Source: Muribaculaceae bacterium (lineage in GTDB: Bacteria; Bacteroidota; Bacteroidia; Bacteroidales; Muribaculaceae). Taken from it: 64,000 nucleotides of DNA. The notes below the pieces were generated by a model. The model was given only the letters and a program-made list of their open reading frames with translations, searched no databases and had not been told where the DNA came from. A program made the position numbers and the translations under genes. Location: the NCBI GenBank assembly GCA_022509085.1, contig JAFLTW010000001.1, positions 124,001 to 188,000 on the forward strand. Reading direction: 5' to 3'. This document shows positions 40,644 through 49,296 of this stretch, in pieces. Position 1 is the first letter of the stretch; every line of letters starts with the position of its first letter.

Positions 40644-40686
40644 AGCCTGTTGTAAGTATGTTTTTTGCATTTATCCGCAACAGGCT
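40644..40686. other. Inverted repeat with a 25-base loop upstream of the PAP2 gene
   Basis: AGCCTGTTG (40644-40652) and CAACAGGCT (40678-40686) are perfect 9-bp arms. The loop contains TTTTTTGC. It lies between the divergent feoAB and PAP2 genes and upstream of the PAP2 -7 box. The role is unknown; an operator or a terminator of an unseen transcript are options. Confidence 0.45.
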
Positions 40687-40727
40687 TCGCAGTTGCTCCC
40701 TGAATTGCTAATGTCGCAATTTATTCG

Positions 40728-40736
40728 TAATTTTGC
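40728..40736 (+). promoter_or_regulatory. -7 box for the PAP2-dgkA pair
   Basis: TAATTTTGC with ATTG at 40704-40707, 20 bases upstream, as a near-match -33. The start codon is 11 bases after the box. Confidence 0.6.
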
Positions 40737-40747
40737 ACATTAAGGTC

Positions 40748-41326
40748 ATGCCGAAAAATGTTCTGGTCATATTGCTGTCGGTGATTGGTTTGGTTGGATT
40801 GCCAGCCAAAGCCCAGCCTGCTCCCGCACCCTTCACTCCCAGCAGGGCGCAGAAGGGTGTGGCGATATCCACCGACGTTGTGGCGATTGCATTGCCGGTT
40901 TCGGCTCTCACCCTTACGCTCGTGGAGCGCGACTGGAAGGGACTGCTTCAGGGAGTGGAGACAGCCGCTGTAACGGCCGCAGCTACGCTCATACTGAAGT
41001 ATTCTGTAAAGGAGTGGCGCCCCGACAGGTCAAACCAACACTCTTTTCCTTCGGGTCACACCGCCGTAACCTTTGCAACGGCGGCCTATCTGCAGAGGCA
41101 CTACGGATGGTGGTATGGCGGTCCGGCCTACGCTCTTGCCTGTTACACAGGGTGGGGTAGGGCATTCTCGAAGAAACATCATTGGTATGACGTTCTGGCA
41201 GGAGCGGCTATCGGAGCCGGGAGCGCATATATTTTCACCCGACCATTCGCACGCAAACATGATTTGCAGGTGGCTCCGGTAAGCGACGGCACCAACATCG
41301 GGGTCTATACCTCTTTTACATTCTGA
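40748..41326 (+). CDS. PAP2-family lipid phosphatase
   Basis: This 192-aa protein has an N-terminal signal or anchor (MPKNVLVILLSVIGLVGLPAKA) and then the three PAP2 motifs: KEWRPDRSN, SFPSGHTA and GRAFSKKHHWYDVLAG. The Lys/Arg, Ser/His and Arg/His/Asp residues form the catalytic site. It should dephosphorylate a lipid phosphate such as phosphatidate or undecaprenyl diphosphate at the periplasmic face. A TTG at 40733 lies inside the -7 box, so the ATG at 40748 is chosen. dgkA follows 42 bases downstream. Confidence 0.92.
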   Translation: MPKNVLVILLSVIGLVGLPAKAQPAPAPFTPSRAQKGVAISTDVVAIALPVSALTLTLVERDWKGLLQGVETAAVTAAATLILKYSVKEWRPDRSNQHSFPSGHTAVTFATAAYLQRHYGWWYGGPAYALACYTGWGRAFSKKHHWYDVLAGAAIGAGSAYIFTRPFARKHDLQVAPVSDGTNIGVYTSFTF

Positions 41327-41368
41327 TTATAATATTGATTTTAAATTTATCTGAAAATATACCTCACC

Positions 41369-41740
41369 ATGAGTGAAAAGACTACATACCTGAAGAAGCG
41401 CCGCATGGCGTTTAAATATGCCGGAAGGGGAGTGCAGCGTCTGATAAGGGGCGAGGCTCATGCCCGCATCCACACAATTGCCATGTTTGCCGTTGTAGCC
41501 CTCGGTATCCTGCTTCATATAACCCCGACTGAATGGTGTCTGGTGGCGCTCTGCATAGGCGGGGTGTTTATGGCTGAGGCATTCAATACGGCCATCGAAA
41601 AACTGGCCGACAGGGTGAGCCGGGAAGAAGACCCGCTTATCGGCGCGGCAAAAGACGTGGCTGCGGGTGGTGTCCTGTTGATGTCGATAGCGGCGGCAGC
41701 AATAGGCCTGATAATTTTCCTCCCAAAAATTCTTGTATAA
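41369..41740 (+). CDS. dgkA: Diacylglycerol kinase / undecaprenol kinase family
   Basis: This 123-aa integral membrane kinase has three predicted helices and the family signature AEAFNTAIEKLADRVS followed by GAAKDVAAGGVLL. It phosphorylates a membrane alcohol, either diacylglycerol (recycling from membrane-derived sugars) or undecaprenol. It follows the PAP2 gene, whose product would catalyse the opposite reaction, so the pair may balance one lipid phosphate pool. Confidence 0.93.
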   Translation: MSEKTTYLKKRRMAFKYAGRGVQRLIRGEAHARIHTIAMFAVVALGILLHITPTEWCLVALCIGGVFMAEAFNTAIEKLADRVSREEDPLIGAAKDVAAGGVLLMSIAAAAIGLIIFLPKILV

Positions 41741-41776
41741 GAAAAATGCTCCGAATTTCGGAGCATTTTTCTTATA
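41736..41776. terminator. Bidirectional terminator between dgkA and the F5/8 protein gene
   Basis: A nearly loopless inverted repeat: 41736-41755 pairs with 41757-41776 with no mismatch (ATAAGAAAAATGCTCCGAA and its complement). In practice about 17-18 pairs form around a 5-base AATTT loop. Both flanks have A/T runs. Confidence 0.92.
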
Positions 41777-41794
41777 TTCAGTTCTTTGGAATCA

Positions 41795-44700
41795 TTACCT
41801 TACTGCAACCTTCTTGTTTCCCACAATGTAGATGCCGGGGGTAAGAGAAGTCTTCACTGCCTCGAAGTTTACGGCCTTTGCCACGCATACTCCCTGGAGG
41901 GTGTAGATGTCTACGAGTCCGTTATCTTCTGTTGCGATACCTTCTACTCGAGTCTCAACATTGTCGTCAAGGGTCACGTTGATCTGTGAAGCGGAGTTGC
42001 TTCCGGTTTCGAGCGGAGTAACAGCACCGTTCTTTGCCATCACGAGGTGAAGCGTACCACCGTTTGCAAGGGCGGAGAGGTCGGTTGCGTAAGTGCCTAT
42101 CGGCTGATATTTCTCATAACCTTCGGGAAGACTTGCGGCGCGACGTTTTGCAAATTCCTTCTCCGAGGGGGAAGTGGTTACGTTCTTGTCCTCACCGGGA
42201 GCAGCCTTAGTGGCGTCAATCCAGTAGTATACGTCGGCACCAAACACACCGGGTATTGTGATGACAGCCTCCTTGAGAGCTTCGATAGCCTCCGTAGAGG
42301 TAGGATAAGAGAGACCTTTTTCAGCATTCTTGTAGCGGTAGTCGTTGATGTTGAAGATGTCATTTTCGATATCATCCTCGTATTCTTTACCATCTTGAGA
42401 AATATGTTTGTGGTGGTAGGAATACTTGTGGTCGAAAGTGGGGTAGATTTGGATGTCGTGAGAAACAGAACTTCCGTTGGTTCCCTCACCGTCGATGTTG
42501 AAGATGATTTCCTCGTCGCTGGAGATTGTGATCCTGTAGACGCCGGAGCAGTCAACGGCCAGTTGCAGCGTGGCATAGTTATCAGCGCTACCTTTTACTA
42601 CCTGTACTGTGGCATTGCCATCGTAGAAACCGTCGCATTTCCTAGAAATGGCAACGCCATTACCGTCATTTGCTGTTACAGAACCGGTTTCCATTATCTC
42701 CTCATACATTGTCTTGAGCCAAGGAGTATTGTTCAGGAAATCCACAGTAGCCCAGTTTTCGTCACCCACTGCGCTCACTTCAGCTTTAACGTGATTATAT
42801 CTGAAGTCTTCGGGAAGCTCAATGAAGTCCTCAAGCGCCACAAAGTTCGGGTGCCAAGCCAGCGGCTCAAAAGCCCCCACATGAGCATAGGTCTCTTCAT
42901 TACCGTAAACCTGTAATTCCTTTAGTTTAATATCCCAGGTCCTATCGAAAGCTGTCTTAGTTTTTAGTGTAACAAACCGAGCCTCAGTATTACCTACTGA
43001 AATCGAACGGTATATTGTTAAACCTCCACCACCGATTTCATTGGTTATTTCGTAAGTTGCGGCTATTTGTTCAAGGGCATTTTCGCCTTTAGAGAGTATT
43101 ATATCATATTCCATTGCCGTCGCACCTTCCCATACCAGATTGATAAGTTCAATATTGAAATTTTTACCTAAATCAATGGTAAGCTCATGCTCGGTGGTGT
43201 TAGAACAATAGAATGTCGCCTGTGACCCAACGTTGTTGTCAGTAACATTTTGAAGATCTACTGCATGTTCACATGCAGTTGGGAGAATGCCAAGAGAAAG
43301 ATATTTTGCAGAAAGAATAGTTAATGATTTAGAAAGATTCTCGAATGATGCAATTATTGTAGATCTTCCTTTTCCATTCAAGGAAATAAAATTACGATCT
43401 AAAACTCCTTCGGCCTCATTATCATTTTCATCAATCTTTACCTCAGGCTTGTTGTCCAATAGATAGTTTCCATTTTCATCCACAATATAAGCGTAGAAAG
43501 ATACACGTTCTCTTGGATCGACAATAGTTTTATCTGCCTTGAAAAGAATTTCTTTTGGCGTGCCATAGTTTACAGGTTCACTTGCTTTACTGGGATCCAT
43601 CCAGGAAAATTCTATCCTTGCATCCCCTCCGTCATACATAGGATGTAAGAAGGGTAATATATTTTTCCCTTCATCAAAGGTAGTAGTCGTGGTAAAAGTG
43701 TATATGCCGTCTTGGGGAAAAATAGCTCCTGAATATTCTTCAACATTAATTTCATTTACGAAGCCAACCACCTTAGTCCCTTCTCCAGATAATTTCATAG
43801 TAACGGTTACGGTTCTATCCGGATTATAACAAAAATCCGCAATGGCAGAAATGGGGAAGCTTCTTCTATCAGTTTTAGGGTCCTCTTCGGGCAAATATGC
43901 ATTATTGATAAAGCCATTGGCTATTTGATAACTGTGGATTTCCTGCGAAGAATCCCTATCAGTTCTAAAAGACACCTTAACAACCTTAGATGTTATTTCT
44001 TCACTATCTATAATAGTTGAGGCCACAAGTGAATGAGAATATTCTGTATTGGCAACAAGATTTGTCAAAGCAATAGGGTTTTCCGTTACTATTGAATCAT
44101 CAAATTTTACTGTAACTGCATTACCCTCATAACCGTCAGGTAAATCCACTGTATAATAAACGTTTGCAGAAGAAGATGTTATATCGGTTACTTGAGCCGA
44201 TAAGCCAATTTTGAGGGCTTCATTTACTGATCCGAACAAATAAGAGATTTCCTCATATATTATATCTCCTGTAACTGGAATCCGAAAAGCAAATTTAACT
44301 TCATCACCTTCCTTATATGTTCCTTTTGTTGTATATGAAAAGGGGTATTCTGAATTAGAGCTATCAAATTGCATAAATGCTAACGCCTCTTCAAGCCGAT
44401 CTATTTCGATACTATTATTAAAACCCGGAATGTCACTGGGAGACAAGTTAGCGTAAATGTTAAATGTTTGATCTTCATTTACCACCATCTTATATGAGAT
44501 GGTGTGGGAATACGGAGTCTCACCTGAAACCTCACCAATATACGTAGTTCCAGCAGGGACATTCCTATTGTAAGGCATCAGCTTAATATTTTTAAAATCA
44601 ACAGTATAACTTTCGCCGTTAGCAGTGTCATTTAATCCTTTAAATACCGGGGCGAAGAAAAAATTAGTTATATTGGGATCGTATCCTTGATAATTATTTA

Positions 44701-45136
44701 TAATATTATTGTAATTTTCATTCAGAGATATCTTAACAGTATGCCAGTCTCCGTCACGTACAAAGTCAAATAGAGGTTCATCTGGTATACCATTAATGCT
44801 AACTTTCATGTGAAAATTAAAATCGGCATCAGACCTTACGTCGAAAACTATATCATAGTTTCCTTCTACAACTTCAGTTAAATCATCCTTGGTACCTAAT
44901 CCAAACAAAGCATAGGGCGAATTTTTTTCAATTGTAACAGAATAATAGGATTCACCGTTTTCGCTCAAAATTTGATGTTGAGCATATGGTTGGTCAACTT
45001 GTACAATCTCAACAGGTGTTGAATTATCTATTCCCTGTTCAGATGGCCAGAGACAATAAACCTTACCAGAATCCTGGGCGCCTGCGGAGGCTACTCCGCA
45101 GAGCAGGAAGACTAATGCGTAAAATAATTTTTTCAT
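41795..45136 (-). CDS. Large secreted protein with F5/8 type C-like domain and C-terminal sorting module
   Basis: I do not recognise this 1113-aa protein as a whole. It has a signal peptide (MKKLFYALVFLLCGVASAGA). Long beta-rich repeats with fibronectin-like stretches follow (for example VTDITSSSANVYYTVDLPDGYEG near 350). A discoidin/F5-8 type C-like region spans about 630-745, and the C-terminal ~40 residues (VDIYTLQGVCVAKAVNF to KKVAVR) resemble a type IX secretion sorting domain. It is probably surface-exposed or secreted and carbohydrate-binding; no catalytic site is evident. The part coding residues 1-745 is AT-rich (30-38% GC in lines I counted), while the rest is 45-55%. A full consensus promoter lies just upstream. 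Confidence 0.8.
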   Translation of the reverse strand: MKKLFYALVFLLCGVASAGAQDSGKVYCLWPSEQGIDNSTPVEIVQVDQPYAQHQILSENGESYYSVTIEKNSPYALFGLGTKDDLTEVVEGNYDIVFDVRSDADFNFHMKVSINGIPDEPLFDFVRDGDWHTVKISLNENYNNIINNYQGYDPNITNFFFAPVFKGLNDTANGESYTVDFKNIKLMPYNRNVPAGTTYIGEVSGETPYSHTISYKMVVNEDQTFNIYANLSPSDIPGFNNSIEIDRLEEALAFMQFDSSNSEYPFSYTTKGTYKEGDEVKFAFRIPVTGDIIYEEISYLFGSVNEALKIGLSAQVTDITSSSANVYYTVDLPDGYEGNAVTVKFDDSIVTENPIALTNLVANTEYSHSLVASTIIDSEEITSKVVKVSFRTDRDSSQEIHSYQIANGFINNAYLPEEDPKTDRRSFPISAIADFCYNPDRTVTVTMKLSGEGTKVVGFVNEINVEEYSGAIFPQDGIYTFTTTTTFDEGKNILPFLHPMYDGGDARIEFSWMDPSKASEPVNYGTPKEILFKADKTIVDPRERVSFYAYIVDENGNYLLDNKPEVKIDENDNEAEGVLDRNFISLNGKGRSTIIASFENLSKSLTILSAKYLSLGILPTACEHAVDLQNVTDNNVGSQATFYCSNTTEHELTIDLGKNFNIELINLVWEGATAMEYDIILSKGENALEQIAATYEITNEIGGGGLTIYRSISVGNTEARFVTLKTKTAFDRTWDIKLKELQVYGNEETYAHVGAFEPLAWHPNFVALEDFIELPEDFRYNHVKAEVSAVGDENWATVDFLNNTPWLKTMYEEIMETGSVTANDGNGVAISRKCDGFYDGNATVQVVKGSADNYATLQLAVDCSGVYRITISSDEEIIFNIDGEGTNGSSVSHDIQIYPTFDHKYSYHHKHISQDGKEYEDDIENDIFNINDYRYKNAEKGLSYPTSTEAIEALKEAVITIPGVFGADVYYWIDATKAAPGEDKNVTTSPSEKEFAKRRAASLPEGYEKYQPIGTYATDLSALANGGTLHLVMAKNGAVTPLETGSNSASQINVTLDDNVETRVEGIATEDNGLVDIYTLQGVCVAKAVNFEAVKTSLTPGIYIVGNKKVAVR

Positions 45137-45180
45137 AATTATTAGGTTTTTAAAGTAGTTTTTTCCTATACAAATGGAAC

Positions 45181-45213
45181 GCAAAGTTAATTGTTTTCAC
45201 CCGTTTAACCAAA
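45181..45213 (-). promoter_or_regulatory. Promoter of the F5/8 secreted protein gene
   Basis: On the minus strand, TTTG at 45213-45210 is followed after 20 bases by TAACTTTGC at 45189-45181, a full consensus match about 45 bases before the ATG. Confidence 0.82.
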
Positions 45214-45262
45214 CTTTTTTACTCTACATTGACTCTACAACCCCTCATAAAACCTCCACTGT

Positions 45263-45299
45263 AAAAAAATTGACAGATAATTACAGTTATTGTAATTAT
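45263..45299 (-). terminator. Terminator of the TonB-dependent receptor gene
   Basis: The arms 45277-45285 and 45291-45299 (ATAATTACA and its complement) form a 9-bp AT-rich hairpin with loop GTTAT. On the minus strand a run of seven T's (45269-45263) follows. It separates the receptor gene from the downstream secreted protein gene. Confidence 0.7.
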
Positions 45300-45346
45300 A
45301 TATCAAAATTTTCACATCAATTGAGTGAAAAAATTCAGCCAACCGA

Positions 45347-47755
45347 TTAAAGTTCTACAGTAAGGCGCAGGTTGAACTGGCGGCGCGTAAGGTAGTTGGG
45401 GACGGCATACTGGATGTCATTGACGTCGGTGACCCAATAGTAGCTGCTGACGTTGGAGATGTCGAAGAGGTTGAATACGTCGAAAGCTACAGTGATGTTC
45501 TTGAAATGACGCCAGAAATTGTAGGGCCTTACTCCATCTTTCGTATATCCAACAAGCTGATAGCTCAATCCTATGTCAACCCTCTTGTAGGCCGGCGCAC
45601 GGAAATAGGAGATATCTCGACTCACGTGCGGCGCCGTCATCGTCAGTCCGTCGGAGAAGATACCCCTCAACGCAAACTTCAATTTCGGGAATTTTGGGAA
45701 ATAGTCGGTGAAATATAGTCCTACGGAATAACGCTGATCGCTTGGCAACGGCACATTCTTACCGTTGATGTTCTGGTTCGTCTTCATCAACGAGAAGGTG
45801 ATCCAGGAGTCCGTACCCTCCACAAACTGCCCGAAGAGTTTCATGTCGAGTCCCATTATATAACCCTTCGAGTCGTTGATGCCTGAATAGTTGATTTTCA
45901 GATTGTCGTATTCATAGGAAATGAGCCGCGCAAGATTCTTGTAATAAGCCTCTCCCGTCAGTTTGAAAGGCCTGTTCATCATTCTGAACGTATAGTCTGC
46001 TCCCAGTACCACCTGAATGCTCCGTGGCGACTTGATCTTGTCGTTTAGAACGATATACCCGTTTCCCAAGTCATCCTCCAAGGCCATCCGGTATTCCTTG
46101 TAGAAAGGCGACTGGTAATAGATACCGGTTGCGATACGGTATGTCCACCTTGTAAAATTCATCGGGGAGACACTGAAATTAACCCTCGGCGAAACAAGAA
46201 ACTCCTTATTGAAATCCCAATACGAGAACCTTACACCCGCATTGAGCGTCATATACGCGAAATTGTTGCTCAGGTAGACGGCATCCTCAAGATAAAACGC
46301 AAGCCTGTTGTTGGCAATGTCCTGTTTCGACGACATGTTGTAGATAAGGTGCACGCCTTCAGGTGCCGTGGGGAGAGAATAACCTGCCGAGTCGCGCCAT
46401 TCCCACTCCTTGGTGCGGTCGTGGAATGCCTCATGCTGGAAACTGATGCCGTAGCTGAAGTTGTTGGCCCTCACGGCCGAGGTTCCCTTCAGAGCAAACT
46501 GAATCACACTCGCGCGCAACCTGTTGCGCGAATGCTCCATGTATTTTCCCACTCCCAACTCTCCACCTACCGACTCCTCGCCACCTGTGCCGGCCTGATC
46601 GAGCCAGTACTCGCCTGAAATGTCGTAACTCACCAACTCGTTGGTTAGGAAGGCCGACAGCGACGCTCCTATGGTGTTGGCCCGGTTTATCTTATACAGG
46701 GCTGAGAAGGTGCCGAAGTATGTCTCGAATTTGTCTTTCTCGTCGCCGTCGAAATAAACCTTAAACGACTTTGCATCGCTCGTGGTGCCGAAGGTGGTTT
46801 CACGGTCGGCCGGTTTGAAGTTATAATGGTTGAGCGATATGTTGCCCAGCAGGTTGAACGTCAGCTTGTCGTTGGGTTTGAAGTTGATATCGGTCTGATA
46901 ATCAAAATAGAGGGGGTCGTACTCTCCACGTGTCTCGAGCGACGACAGCAGGGAGTTGTTTTTCTTCAACCGCACGCCATGTAGCTGGGAAAACTTGCCG
47001 GAGTTCTGGCCGAATGAGAGGGAGCCGCCCATCAGCGACACACTGGCCCCGAATTCAATGGCCTCCGGTTCTCGGTAGGTGATGTCGAGTGCCGAAGACA
47101 TCTTGTCGGAATAACGGGCCGGAAAACCGCCGGTAGAGAATTTGATGTTGCCCACCATATCGGGGTTGATGATGGAGAGCCCTTCCTGCTGACCGCTACG
47201 CACGAGCTGTGGACGGTAAACCTCCACACCGTTGATGTAGACAGAGTTCTCGTCAAACGATCCGCCGCGCACAGAATACTGCGAGCTCATCTCGTTCGAT
47301 GAGTTCACCCCGGCCATCGTCTGAAGCATCGCTTCCACCGACCCTCCGGAAGCATCTGGAGAAGTCTTGAGACTCTCCGTGCCTATGTTCTGCATCCCGT
47401 TGACGTTGTCGCGGAATCCCACTACCTCCAGCTCGTCGAGCACCTGCTCATCCGTATATAGTCTTACATTCAGGGTGACGTCGCCTTTGGGCTCTATAAG
47501 TTGCCGCTTCACCTCCTTGAAACCTATGCAGGAGAATATGACGTCTATGGTGTCTTTAGGTGCAACGGTGAGCGAATACAGACCCTGAAGGTCGGTGTTG
47601 GTGCCGATTGCCGTACCGGCTATCCTCACCGTCGCAAATTCCACGGGTTTATCCTCACCGTCGATTACCTTACCCGAAATCTTTACATTTTCTCCTCGGG
47701 CAATGATGACGGCAAGTGATACAATTAACAATATGAGCGTTCTTGGCCACTTCAT
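45347..47755 (-). CDS. TonB-dependent outer membrane receptor with CarboxypepD_reg-like domain
   Basis: This 802-aa receptor has a signal peptide (MKWPRTLILLIVSLAVIIARG) and an N-terminal carboxypeptidase-regulatory-like domain (about 23-105; ISGKVIDGEDKPVEFATVRI). A plug domain follows (ASGGSVEAMLQTMAGV, YSVRGGSFDENSVYINGVEVYRP), then a 22-strand barrel ending in Phe-rich terminal strands (RRQFNLRLTVEL). It imports a substrate with energy from TonB-ExbBD. It is not a SusC: there is no SusD gene beside it. The ligand is unknown. The ATG at 47755 is chosen because it begins a proper signal peptide. Confidence 0.94.
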   Translation of the reverse strand: MKWPRTLILLIVSLAVIIARGENVKISGKVIDGEDKPVEFATVRIAGTAIGTNTDLQGLYSLTVAPKDTIDVIFSCIGFKEVKRQLIEPKGDVTLNVRLYTDEQVLDELEVVGFRDNVNGMQNIGTESLKTSPDASGGSVEAMLQTMAGVNSSNEMSSQYSVRGGSFDENSVYINGVEVYRPQLVRSGQQEGLSIINPDMVGNIKFSTGGFPARYSDKMSSALDITYREPEAIEFGASVSLMGGSLSFGQNSGKFSQLHGVRLKKNNSLLSSLETRGEYDPLYFDYQTDINFKPNDKLTFNLLGNISLNHYNFKPADRETTFGTTSDAKSFKVYFDGDEKDKFETYFGTFSALYKINRANTIGASLSAFLTNELVSYDISGEYWLDQAGTGGEESVGGELGVGKYMEHSRNRLRASVIQFALKGTSAVRANNFSYGISFQHEAFHDRTKEWEWRDSAGYSLPTAPEGVHLIYNMSSKQDIANNRLAFYLEDAVYLSNNFAYMTLNAGVRFSYWDFNKEFLVSPRVNFSVSPMNFTRWTYRIATGIYYQSPFYKEYRMALEDDLGNGYIVLNDKIKSPRSIQVVLGADYTFRMMNRPFKLTGEAYYKNLARLISYEYDNLKINYSGINDSKGYIMGLDMKLFGQFVEGTDSWITFSLMKTNQNINGKNVPLPSDQRYSVGLYFTDYFPKFPKLKFALRGIFSDGLTMTAPHVSRDISYFRAPAYKRVDIGLSYQLVGYTKDGVRPYNFWRHFKNITVAFDVFNLFDISNVSSYYWVTDVNDIQYAVPNYLTRRQFNLRLTVEL

Positions 47756-47801
47756 ACTGTTATTTAACGCAGAGGGCGACTCGTTTAGTGCAACAGACCA
47801 C

Positions 47802-47838
47802 AAAAAAGGTCTGAAGAGAACCTCTCCAGACCTTTTTT
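47802..47838 (-). terminator. Terminator downstream of the GDEP-repeat protein gene
   Basis: The arms AAAAAAGGTCTG (47802-47813) and CAGACCTTTTTT (47827-47838) are perfect and can extend inward (GAGA/TCTC) past a 2-base bulge. On the minus strand the hairpin is followed by its own T-run. Confidence 0.88.
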
Positions 47839-47866
47839 ATTCTTAGGCTGATTATTCAGCTCTTGA

Positions 47867-49231
47867 TTATTTCACAATCACTTTCTTGCCACCTACGATA
47901 TAGAGACCGGGAGCGAGAGCTGCCTTCACCTCGTTGAAGTTGGCGTTTTTGGCTACGCTCACGCCACTCAAAGTGTAGATGTTAACGTTGCTGTAGTCGG
48001 CGTCTACAGTCTGAACAGCATTGTCAGGTTCGTCGCCGGGCTCATCTCCGGGTTCGTCACCGGGTTCATCACCAGGCTCGTCACCGGGCTCGTCACCGGG
48101 CTCATCACCGGGTTCGTCGCCGTTGCCTTCTTTCCAGAAGTATACGTTGGCAATGTAGCAGGTGGCACCGTTGCCCTGGTCAAACTTAATCTGGAACACC
48201 TCGTCAAGGTCAACTATGTCTGACCATTCGGAGAGAGCAACGTCGTATCCGTTCCATTCGTTTACATTCACTGATGTCATCGCAAGGCTATTTTCCTTTG
48301 TTACACCACCCTTGTTGCTGATGGGAGTGAAGCCGAAGGTCGTGAAGGCGCAGGGCCAGAAGTCAACGTGCATATAGTCATAATCGGATACGTTGATGTT
48401 GTTGTTAAGCTCCCAGCCAAGGTAGTTGAAGTTTACAAGTTTGTAAGCCTCACCCGTGCCGATGGTTTCTAATGTAGCCTCCGTGTTCTGTCCCCACCAA
48501 CCTATATTGAAGGTCGTGGCGGGAGTATAAGCGGTCGAGAAGAGGGAGAGTACGTTGGCAGCTTTCTGGGTGGGAACGGGTACGGAAGTCGGATCCTTCT
48601 GCTCGGGGGCTGCGGGAGCTTCCCAATCATCGTCCATGTTGACATACTGAATGTTGTTGATATACATCTTGGAGGATTGGTCGCCGTTCGTGAGGACGAG
48701 ACTGAATACATACCCGGATCCGTTACTTACATTTTTATTCCATGCATCACTTACCGTCGGGAATAACTGAGCGATGTCAAGATTGACGCTATTCCACTTT
48801 CCGGAATTTTCTGCGGTTATAGTACATAAAGTATATTCCCCTGCGGCCTTGACATTACTATTTTCTTCTGCAGTAAGCTTGATGGTATAGGTACCTACAC
48901 CTTCGCCCCACCAATCGAATTTCAGCGTTGCGGAATGAAGCGTACCCAAGATAGGTTGGCCAAACACGTTGGGGCCTGAAAGAAGGAAACCTGCGGAAGC
49001 ATCGGTATATCCGTTTGCGCCGCCTTGTGGTGTAAATTCGTATACCTGTCCGCCCTCGCCACTGCCGTATGTGGGGTTAGGGGCCGTCAATGAGGATGAA
49101 CAGTTCCACCAGGGGTAATACTGAACTTTCTGGTTGAGTGATCCTTCAGAATATACCCACATGGATCCCTGTGCATAGCTTGCGCTCGCTGCAAGCAGCG
49201 CAACACTAAGTGATAGTAAAAATTTTTTCAT
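47867..49231 (-). CDS. Secreted protein with (GDEP)8 linker and C-terminal sorting module
   Basis: This 454-aa protein has a signal peptide (MKKFLLSLSVALLAASASYA). Two beta-rich, Trp-containing regions follow (about 25-200 and 235-375; for example LKFDWWGEGVGTYTIKL and FNIGWWGQNTEATLE) that resemble carbohydrate-binding jelly-roll modules. Then come a linker of eight GDEP repeats (about 376-408) and a C-terminal ~40-residue module (VNIYTLSGVSVAKNANF to KKVIVK). The last part is 25 of 39 identical to the C-terminus of the F5/8 protein. It is probably a type IX cargo anchored at or released from the surface. No catalytic motif is evident. Confidence 0.8.
   Translation of the reverse strand: MKKFLLSLSVALLAASASYAQGSMWVYSEGSLNQKVQYYPWWNCSSSLTAPNPTYGSGEGGQVYEFTPQGGANGYTDASAGFLLSGPNVFGQPILGTLHSATLKFDWWGEGVGTYTIKLTAEENSNVKAAGEYTLCTITAENSGKWNSVNLDIAQLFPTVSDAWNKNVSNGSGYVFSLVLTNGDQSSKMYINNIQYVNMDDDWEAPAAPEQKDPTSVPVPTQKAANVLSLFSTAYTPATTFNIGWWGQNTEATLETIGTGEAYKLVNFNYLGWELNNNINVSDYDYMHVDFWPCAFTTFGFTPISNKGGVTKENSLAMTSVNVNEWNGYDVALSEWSDIVDLDEVFQIKFDQGNGATCYIANVYFWKEGNGDEPGDEPGDEPGDEPGDEPGDEPGDEPGDEPDNAVQTVDADYSNVNIYTLSGVSVAKNANFNEVKAALAPGLYIVGGKKVIVK
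48027..48122 (-). repeat. Eight tandem 12-bp repeats coding GDEP
   Basis: Eight contiguous 12-base units (plus-strand form GGTTCGTCGCCG with small variations at wobble positions) encode Gly-Asp-Glu-Pro eight times. Copy-number change keeps the frame, so the linker can lengthen or shorten by slippage. Confidence 0.95.
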
Positions 49232-49262
49232 ATTTATAGGTTTATGTTAGAAATATATTGTC

Positions 49263-49293
49263 GCAAAATTAATAATTTTTTTGTTAATTTTGC
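49263..49293. promoter_or_regulatory. Divergent -7 boxes between the GDEP protein and DUF4924
   Basis: TAATTTTGC occurs on both strands, at 49271-49263 (minus) and 49285-49293 (plus), spanning 31 bases. Neither has a clear TTTG -33. The plus-strand box ends only 3 bases before the DUF4924 ATG, so that mRNA may be leaderless. Confidence 0.65.
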
Positions 49294-49296
49294 ATT

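Noticed and set aside
48027..48122. Short regular repeats considered as a CRISPR array
   Set aside because: The 12-base units are contiguous with no spacers and code a GDEP linker inside a secreted protein.
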